A DNA stretch of 64,000 bases from JBBIWA01 sp037439425 (GTDB lineage Bacteria > Acidobacteriota > Blastocatellia > RBC074). Of this stretch, positions 56,047-64,000 are shown in pieces. The translations under genes and the position numbers were made by a program. How positions within the stretch are numbered: position 1 is the stretch's first letter; every line of letters starts with the position of its first letter. The stretch is from the NCBI GenBank assembly GCA_037439425.1, contig JBBIWA010000001.1:62001-126000 (forward strand), in the 5' to 3' direction. Below the pieces are notes generated by a model. The model saw only the letters and a list, made by a program, of their open reading frames with translations. It was not told the DNA's origin and searched no databases.

Positions 56047-56382
56047 ATGTTCCTGAACAAGAGAGATCGAATTCCCCAAGCACCGAGCAATCCGATGCCG
56101 GAGCTGGAAGAGTTTTTGTCGCCGTTCTGGCAGGGGTTTCATCGGAACGCTGTGTTGGTGATGCTCAGTTCCAGCTTCTTGGTCTGGCCGGAGTGGCGAC
56201 AGCGTCAGCCGCACCGTCGCCGGGGCCCGAAAGGGGGGGGCCATTTTCCCCCTCGGCCAGATCGTCGTCGGCGCTCGTTGCCAGCCATCCATCGCCAAAT
56301 CAGCGAATGGCTGCGGCTCGAAGCTCTTTGTGAGTTGATCGCTCTTGATCTCATTGAGCAGCTGCGTCCTATGCTAAACTGA
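56047..56382 (+). pseudogene. Transposase C-terminal remnant (IS701-like)
   Basis: A 111-codon frame. PFWQGFHRNAVLVMLSSSFL and WLRLEALCELIALDLIEQLR recall the C-terminal end of IS701-type DDE transposases ('GFHRHvxLVMLAYxFL'). There is no N-terminal part, and no inverted ends were found. It sits in ~800 bp of gene-free DNA that also contains the half repeat at 56398-56446. Confidence 0.5.
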
Positions 56383-56397
56383 CTAGGAGGAGCAAAG

Positions 56398-56446
56398 CAT
56401 GCAAGATGCGTGCGTTCTCAGGGTGAGTCCCACTTTTAATTGCACC
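56398..56446. repeat. Half copy of fold-back repeat
   Basis: GCAAGATGCGTGCG and GTCCCACTTTTAATTGCACC correspond to one half of the fold-back element at 53778-53893, with the outer arm inverted. Confidence 0.6.
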
Positions 56447-56663
56447 AAATGCAAAGGCTCTCCCAGCCGAGCTTTTGCTTGTTCGCGCAAGATAATGTTA
56501 TCATTAGGCGTTCACCCACAAGATTATGTGCTCGTAGACCGGATGATCGATTCCACCGCAAAAGCCAACCCTGTGGTTGGGAACTCAGATGGTACGGCAG
56601 GAGTGACTTGAGAGGCGCAGATAGGACGCTAGCAATCTTTAACTTACTACTTGCCACAGCATT

Positions 56664-57452
56664 ATGTTGACAATTCTCTCCATTGCAGGGTTTGACCCCT
56701 CAGGCGGCGCTGGTGTCCTGGCTGATATCAAGACCTTCGCGGCTTTCGATTGTTTCGGCGCTGCGGCAATCACTTCTCTCACGTCGCAAAACACGACCGC
56801 CGTCTTCGGCGCTTATCATCAACCGCCTGAGGTATTGCGTGCGCAGCTTGAGCCGCTCATCAGCGATTACGAGATCGCAGCTGTCAAAATCGGGATGCTG
56901 CCGACCCGGGCAGCCGTTGAGGTTGTGGCTCAAACCATTGAGCGCCACTCGTTGCGCAACGTGGTAGTTGATCCGGTGATTCGTTCAACAAGCGGCTACG
57001 ATTTGATTGAGGTAGAGACGGTCCGTTTCATCGCCGAGAGATTATTCCCGCTCGCCGATCTGATCACGCCGAATATGGCTGAAGCGGCGCAGCTCGCTCA
57101 GATAGCAGTGGAAGACCTGCCAGGCATGGAGCAGGCTGCGCGACAGCTAGCGCAACAAACTAAAGGCGCTGTACTGGTGACCGGCGGAGATCTGGCTGAA
57201 GAGGCCGCCGATGTGTTGTGCTCAGGCGGCCAAATACAGGTTTTCCGCGCTCCCAGGATCGGAACTCGAAATATGCATGGCACCGGCTGCACGCTCTCAT
57301 CGGCGATTGCGGCGTTGCTGGCGCGTGGTTGCGATCTCACTGAAGCTGTACAGCGCGCTAAAGATTATGTCACTGCGGCCTTGCGCGCTGCTCCCAACCT
57401 CGGGCACGGGGCGGGGCCGCTGAATCATTTCATAAGAGGAGTAATCAGCTAG
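56664..57452 (+). CDS. thiD: Hydroxymethylpyrimidine/phosphomethylpyrimidine kinase
   Basis: 262 residues. ILSIAGFDPSGGAGVLADIK at the N-terminus binds the pyrimidine, and the ribokinase-like C-terminal MHGTGCTLSSAIAALLARG holds the anion hole and catalytic Asp region. It phosphorylates HMP twice in thiamine biosynthesis. The length is as expected for ThiD. No TPP riboswitch was seen in the 280 bp upstream, and no other thi gene is near. The next gene starts 24 nt later. Confidence 0.93.
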   Translation: MLTILSIAGFDPSGGAGVLADIKTFAAFDCFGAAAITSLTSQNTTAVFGAYHQPPEVLRAQLEPLISDYEIAAVKIGMLPTRAAVEVVAQTIERHSLRNVVVDPVIRSTSGYDLIEVETVRFIAERLFPLADLITPNMAEAAQLAQIAVEDLPGMEQAARQLAQQTKGAVLVTGGDLAEEAADVLCSGGQIQVFRAPRIGTRNMHGTGCTLSSAIAALLARGCDLTEAVQRAKDYVTAALRAAPNLGHGAGPLNHFIRGVIS

Positions 57453-57476
57453 CTATTCATCGCTGAGCAGGACGGT

Positions 57477-59570
57477 ATGGATAAGCCCCAGAATAGAAAT
57501 CAGGCCCCTCTCACTGAAGCCGAGTTATTTGTACGGCGATCGGATGAAGACGTCGCCCGCTTCGATCCGCAACGGATCATTGAGGCGCTGGTGCGTGAGA
57601 CCAGAATCGCCCCCGAAATCGCGCACAAGATCAGCCAGGAAGTGAGAGAACAGATTCAGCGCTCAGGAATTCGCGCGCTCACTTCCTCGCTCATCCGCGG
57701 GCTGGTTGACGCCAAGCTGCTCGAATACGGCCTGACGGCCGCGCATCGTGCGCATTCGCGGCTGGGAGTGCCGCTTTATGATGTCAATCAGATCATCCAA
57801 TCGGCATCGCACGAGACCAGCAAAGCTCCGCACGGTCCTGAAGGCACCAGCCTGGCGCTAGCCGCCGCGATCAAGCGCGAATATGCCATGCTCACCGTCT
57901 TTTCAGAGACGATCGCCAACGCGCATCTGGCAGGTGATCTGCACATTGAGAACTTGGGCGAAATTGATCGCCCAACGGCTTTAGTCAGTTCACTCGATTT
58001 CATCAAGCGTCAGGGCATCCAGCTGCCGGGCGGGTTTGCGGGTTCGCGTCCGGCACGGCGGCCTGAAGTGCTGACGGCTCATCTGGTCAAATACACTGCT
58101 GCCTTGCACGGCTATCTCAGCGAGGCGGTGGTGTGGGATTCGGTCAACTTCGCGCTGGCGCCGCTGCTGAAAGATGTGGGCCCAAGTGAGCTGAAACAAT
58201 TAGCTCAGGGGTTGCTCTTTGAATTGTCGGCACCGGCCGTGGCGCGTGGTGGTCAGGCCGTCGAATGCGATCTACATCTGGACTGGGAGGCGCCTGCCTA
58301 TTTGCAGGACTTGCCTGCCGTCGGCGCGGGTGGTGAAAAGCAAGCGGAAAATTATGGTGCGCTCGGCGAAGTGGCGCGCAACTTCCTGAAAGCGCTCTTC
58401 GAGGTTTATTTGGAAGGTGATGGTCAGGGCTTGCCTTTCACCGAACCGCGCCCGATTCTGCATCTGACCAAACGCTTTATTGATAGCCCTGGCTACAAGA
58501 GTTTTCTTGAGCTGGTAAGCAGCGTCGCCACCCTGCGAGGTGGAGTGGTGTTTGCCTTTGACCGCCCGAGCGAAAACCAGGCCACTGCGGAATTTGGCGC
58601 CCGCTATGGAATCCTGCTGGACGAGCGTCAGCGAGGGGAAGAGAGCTGGCGCTGGCGAGCAGCGATCTTTTCTTCTGTCGCCATCAACCTGCCGCGGATC
58701 GGTTACCGGGCGGAAGGTGATCAACTGAAAGTCTTTGAATTGCTGACCGAGCTGCTGGAGCTGGCTGCGCAGGCTTCGCTTGAAAAGCGCGTCTTTCTGG
58801 AAAAGCTGCTGGCGCGGGGCGAAGCCGGCTCGCTGGCCCTGCTAGCGATGCGCCCGGAGAATGAACCATTCCTGCGTTTGAACTGGACCGCGCATGCCAT
58901 TTGCCCCATCGGTCTGAGTGAGCTGGCACAGTTTGTCACCGGCTCACCGCTTGACACCTCGCCTGAAGCTCAGGAATTCGCCTCGCGGGTAGTGGCGCAT
59001 CTGAGCGCTGAGGTTGAACGTCTCTCAGCCAAACATAAAGTGCGTTTCCTGCTGGCTGAATCACGTGACCTTACTGCGCCTCACCGGCTGGCCCGGCTTG
59101 ACGTGAAAAGCTTTGGCTATACGGCTATTGAACAGAGTCAAGGGCTGCTCGGTGGCGCCGTGGAGGAGAACGAGGTCTACTACACTAACTCTGTCAAGCT
59201 GCCTGTCAATAGCTCTCTCAGCCCCTTGGAGAAGCTGAAAATCGAAGGTAAGTTTCAGAATGATCTGGTGTGGGGAGCTAGCAGCGACATCTGGCTCGGC
59301 TCAGCCTTACCGCCCACCGAACGCCTGGCAGTGCTTATTTCGCGGGCTTTCTACCAGACGAAGATAGCTTCTCTGAGCTTCTCACCAGACTTCACCATCT
59401 GCGGGAATTGCCACAGTGCCACGCGCGGGATCGTTACTGCCTGTGCCGGGTGCGGCTCGACGCGCGTAGATGGTCTGGCACAAGCTACGAATCGTTACCG
59501 CCGCACCCGGAGCTGGCCACCCTGGAAACTGGCGGAGTTGCAGAAACGGCGGCGAGAAGAGAAATGGTGA
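57477..59570 (+). CDS. NrdD-like protein lacking recognisable glycyl-radical site
   Basis: 697 residues. Residues ~15-110 are an ATP-cone (VRRSDEDVARFDPQRIIEAL). The rest follows anaerobic ribonucleotide reductase NrdD: IANAHLAGDLHIENLGEIDR, FLKALFEVYLEGDGQGLPFT, VAINLPRIGY, VYYTNSVKLPVNSSLSP, and a C-terminal Cys4 zinc site CGNCHSATRGIVTACAGCGS. After the zinc site NrdD normally has R-V-x-G-Y with the radical glycine, but here the corresponding stretch reads AQATNRYRRTRSWPPWK with no glycine. The usual catalytic Cys regions also lack Cys. It is probably an inactive or repurposed paralogue. No nrdG activase is nearby. Confidence 0.75.
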   Translation: MDKPQNRNQAPLTEAELFVRRSDEDVARFDPQRIIEALVRETRIAPEIAHKISQEVREQIQRSGIRALTSSLIRGLVDAKLLEYGLTAAHRAHSRLGVPLYDVNQIIQSASHETSKAPHGPEGTSLALAAAIKREYAMLTVFSETIANAHLAGDLHIENLGEIDRPTALVSSLDFIKRQGIQLPGGFAGSRPARRPEVLTAHLVKYTAALHGYLSEAVVWDSVNFALAPLLKDVGPSELKQLAQGLLFELSAPAVARGGQAVECDLHLDWEAPAYLQDLPAVGAGGEKQAENYGALGEVARNFLKALFEVYLEGDGQGLPFTEPRPILHLTKRFIDSPGYKSFLELVSSVATLRGGVVFAFDRPSENQATAEFGARYGILLDERQRGEESWRWRAAIFSSVAINLPRIGYRAEGDQLKVFELLTELLELAAQASLEKRVFLEKLLARGEAGSLALLAMRPENEPFLRLNWTAHAICPIGLSELAQFVTGSPLDTSPEAQEFASRVVAHLSAEVERLSAKHKVRFLLAESRDLTAPHRLARLDVKSFGYTAIEQSQGLLGGAVEENEVYYTNSVKLPVNSSLSPLEKLKIEGKFQNDLVWGASSDIWLGSALPPTERLAVLISRAFYQTKIASLSFSPDFTICGNCHSATRGIVTACAGCGSTRVDGLAQATNRYRRTRSWPPWKLAELQKRRREEKW

Positions 59571-59616
59571 GTAGCTCATCGGGTGCTGGAGAAAGGCGCA
59601 GCTTGTAAACTCTGGC

Positions 59617-60606
59617 ATGCGGTTCCACTCGCCACAATACTTCCACCTTCTCTGGTTGCTGATCGCGCTGTTTTTTCTGTTGCGCTTCTGGATTGAGCGG
59701 CGCGCGCGCGATTTGCAACTCTTCCTCGGCGAACTGGGAAGAGAACAGGTGCAACGCGACCGGCGCTGCGAGTGGCGCTCTGTCTCGTTAACGCTGGCCG
59801 CCTGTTTCTTTCTCATTCTGGCGCTGGCGCGCCCGCAGTGGGGCGAAGTGCAACAGCCGCACAGGGGAGACGGAGTGGAGATTATTTTTGCGCTCGACAC
59901 CTCGCTCAGTATGCTGGCGCAAGACATCCATCCCTCGCGGCTGGGGCGCGCCAAACGTGATCTGTTAGAGATGCTTGGTCAGCTGGCGGGCCATCGCTTT
60001 GGCTTAATCGCTTTTGCTGAGTCAAGCGCTATTCTCGCTCCGCTCACTACTGACGCGGCAGCCGTGCGTCAGTTGGTGGAGGAGGTGTCTACTGAGGTAG
60101 TAGAGGAACAGGGGACCTGGCTAGCTCGCGCCATCAGACGCGCAGTTGCTGATTTCCCCAGACAAAGCGGCGCTGCGCGCGTCCTGGTGCTGTTTAGCGA
60201 TGGCGAGGATCAGCACGGCGATGCTGCCAGCGCGGCACAGGAAGCGCTGGATGCTGGTATGATCATACTGGCCATCGGAGTGGGTTCAGTCGAAGGAGCC
60301 AATATTTATCTCAGCGATTCTTTCGGAAGACGGGAGGTCAAGCGCGATAGCCAGGGACAAGCAGTGGTCACGCATCTCAATGAGAAGCTGCTCGCGCAGG
60401 TGGCAGAAGCCACCGGTGGGCGCTACTGGCGCGCGCAGCCTGACGGCAGTGAAGTTCTCCAGGTCACCGACTTGATCGGCGCGCTTGACAAGGGCCGGTG
60501 GCATGCTAGTATCACGGTCGAGCGACGGGATCGCTATCAAATCCCCCTTGCCATGGCAGTGATTCTGCTCAGTGTCAACCTCGCGTTGTCGTTGAAGCGG
60601 AAATAG
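59617..60606 (+). CDS. VWA-domain membrane protein (BatA-like)
   Basis: 329 residues. Two N-terminal helices (HLLWLLIALFFLLRFWI and LTLAACFFLILALAR) precede a von Willebrand factor A domain with a MIDAS motif FALDTSLSMLAQDI, the T of PLTTDAAAV, and LFSDGEDQHGD. One C-terminal helix (PLAMAVILLSVNLALSL) completes the BatA/BatB layout. Such proteins are stress- or chaperone-linked and often sit in bat operons next to a MoxR ATPase, which is absent here. The start is ATG 59617. Confidence 0.88.
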   Translation: MRFHSPQYFHLLWLLIALFFLLRFWIERRARDLQLFLGELGREQVQRDRRCEWRSVSLTLAACFFLILALARPQWGEVQQPHRGDGVEIIFALDTSLSMLAQDIHPSRLGRAKRDLLEMLGQLAGHRFGLIAFAESSAILAPLTTDAAAVRQLVEEVSTEVVEEQGTWLARAIRRAVADFPRQSGAARVLVLFSDGEDQHGDAASAAQEALDAGMIILAIGVGSVEGANIYLSDSFGRREVKRDSQGQAVVTHLNEKLLAQVAEATGGRYWRAQPDGSEVLQVTDLIGALDKGRWHASITVERRDRYQIPLAMAVILLSVNLALSLKRK

Positions 60607-60644
60607 ACCATAACAGACGGCCCCGGTAGAAATGCGAGACTGAG

Positions 60645-61679
60645 ATGGGTACTAGCTTAATTCTGGCCAACCGAATCGCTATCTCCAGAGTAATTCGCAC
60701 CCTGCGGATCGGCATCTGTCTAACCATCTTGCCCTTGCTGCTGATCGATCCAAGCTGTGTGCGGGCTGATGAAGCGCCGCAAGTGACTATCACCCTGACT
60801 AATGGTGACCGGCTCTCAGGGCGTTTCGTTGCGGTCAACGCCGAACGGTTGCAGATCGAGACCTCCTATGCCGGCCAGATCAGCATTCGCATCCGCGAAA
60901 TCACCGCCTGGCAGGCTTTCAGTGATAAGCTGCGCCAGCAACTAGCAGCTTTCCTCCCGCTTAAGGACAAGATGCACTTTGTCGAGGCCAGAAAGGCCCC
61001 TGCGCAGCCACCACCACCGCAGGCAACAAAGCCCGCTCCGTGGCAACGCGCCATCAACTTCGCTTACACGCTCACGCGCGGCAATGTTGATTTAAGTGAT
61101 CTCAGTGTGGCCTTCAGCCTCTCGCGCAAACATGGCTCGCGCCGCCTGATGTTAAGCTCTTTCGGGCGCTACGGGGTGCGCAACGGAGCAGAGGTTGCGC
61201 ATTTGCTCAGCGGCACCTTGCGCTATGAGCGCACGCTGGCCAAGCAGCCTGTCTTCACTGAAACCTCATTCGAGATTGATCGGATGAAGCGGCTCGATTA
61301 CCGCTTCACGGAGAACGTTGGTCTGACCTATCCCGCGCTCAAGGGAGAGGGGCCGACGCTGAGTTTCGACTTTGGCACTGGCTTGACGCATGAGGTCTAC
61401 AGTACCGGGCTCAAACGGACCACTGCTTCAAGCCTGGTACGGGCAACTGCCTCGCAAAAGCTCAATGGCCGGACTCAGTTTCAGCAACAGCTCACCCTCT
61501 TCTCTGATCTATTCGATCTGGACGGTTACCGGCTGCAGGCTGAAGCTTCTGTGACTACGCCCATCACTCGACACATCGCGTTGAGAGTGGCTGGCCTCAA
61601 CCGCTACGATCATCGCCCCAAAGGTTCTGCTAAACCCAACGACTTCTCATTATTGACCGGACTGAGCTTCAATTTCTGA
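60645..61679 (+). CDS. DUF481 outer-membrane-like protein
   Basis: 344 residues with a signal-like segment (IGICLTILPLLLIDPSCVRA). A short N-terminal domain (VTITLTNGDRLSGRFVAVNA) is followed by a Pro-rich linker. The C-terminal ~220 residues are amphipathic beta strands (NFAYTLTRGNVDLSDLSVAF through NDFSLLTGLSFNF). This matches DUF481/YdiY, a predicted outer-membrane barrel whose function is unknown. It precedes carB by 19 bp. Confidence 0.85.
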   Translation: MGTSLILANRIAISRVIRTLRIGICLTILPLLLIDPSCVRADEAPQVTITLTNGDRLSGRFVAVNAERLQIETSYAGQISIRIREITAWQAFSDKLRQQLAAFLPLKDKMHFVEARKAPAQPPPPQATKPAPWQRAINFAYTLTRGNVDLSDLSVAFSLSRKHGSRRLMLSSFGRYGVRNGAEVAHLLSGTLRYERTLAKQPVFTETSFEIDRMKRLDYRFTENVGLTYPALKGEGPTLSFDFGTGLTHEVYSTGLKRTTASSLVRATASQKLNGRTQFQQQLTLFSDLFDLDGYRLQAEASVTTPITRHIALRVAGLNRYDHRPKGSAKPNDFSLLTGLSFNF

Positions 61680-61698
61680 GCTGGCAAGATAAATCGAG

Positions 61699-64000
<2,302 letters not shown>

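Noticed and set aside
56398..56663. TPP riboswitch expected before thiD
   Set aside because: No THI-box core (CTGAGA / ACCTGATC) could be found.

Overview
The window is 64 kb of a GC-rich bacterial chromosome with dense genes on both strands. It most resembles an Acidobacteriota member, possibly of the Blastocatellia type. This is inferred from gene content: the 3' remnant of an acidobacterial-style MacB/FtsX ('ADOP') permease, an ACE-like M2 peptidase, a PEP-CTERM protein, Uma2 and PIN/VapB genes, and many decayed repeats. No rRNA is present to confirm it.

Layout. 1-7.0 kb: the end of a metallo-beta-lactamase-fold hydrolase, a hotdog thioesterase, an SH3 lipoprotein, a TPR protein, a PEP-CTERM protein, and a sodium/solute symporter with a small partner. 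7.3-8.5 kb: a decayed repeat whose inverted second copy lies at 33.3-34.7 kb. 8.6-18.6 kb: a DUF1992 protein, tRNA-Ser(GCT), and a methionine/folate operon. That operon has a SAM-II-like aptamer plus terminator, a bifunctional homocysteine methyltransferase/methylenetetrahydrofolate reductase, a broken large gene, and metH. The intact metH is bracketed by fossil 5' and 3' ends of a second metH. Between them also lie a UPF0175 antitoxin fragment, a frameshifted endonuclease/exonuclease/phosphatase (EEP) gene and a small unknown gene. 18.7-31.9 kb: an M19 dipeptidase, then a co-directional surface-glycan locus. It comprises a glycosidase-glycosyltransferase fusion, a glycosyltransferase-like protein, two CelD-like acetyltransferases sharing a gene-conversion tract, an APH-type kinase, an MsbA-like ABC exporter, a methyltransferase, a GT4 enzyme and a PIG-L deacetylase. 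32.4-36.8 kb: accessory and decayed DNA with an ISKra4-type transposase remnant, the second repeat copy, Uma2, a permease remnant, and a broken PIN toxin with an intact VapB-like antitoxin.

37-53.6 kb: a zinc-finger protein, M2 peptidase, aldo/keto reductase, CysQ, an EEP hydrolase, FtsH, TilS, an exported PEP-synthase-like protein, a lipoprotein, a two-zinc-ribbon protein, TPR membrane proteins and a DUF457 hydrolase. 53.7-56.6 kb: a fold-back repeat, a winged-helix/possible nuclease protein, a membrane-anchored EEP protein and a transposase remnant. 56.7-64 kb: ThiD, an NrdD-like protein without a recognisable glycyl-radical site, a VWA protein, a DUF481 protein and the first part of CarB, which runs off the window.

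How the genes fit together: the YitJ-like enzyme and MetH would supply methyl-tetrahydrofolate and methionine under SAM control. The 20-32 kb locus looks like one pathway building, modifying and exporting a glycan. The most notable observations are the nested metH replacement, the SAM-II-like leader, the large inverted repeats, the conversion tract and the NrdD-like protein lacking its radical site.
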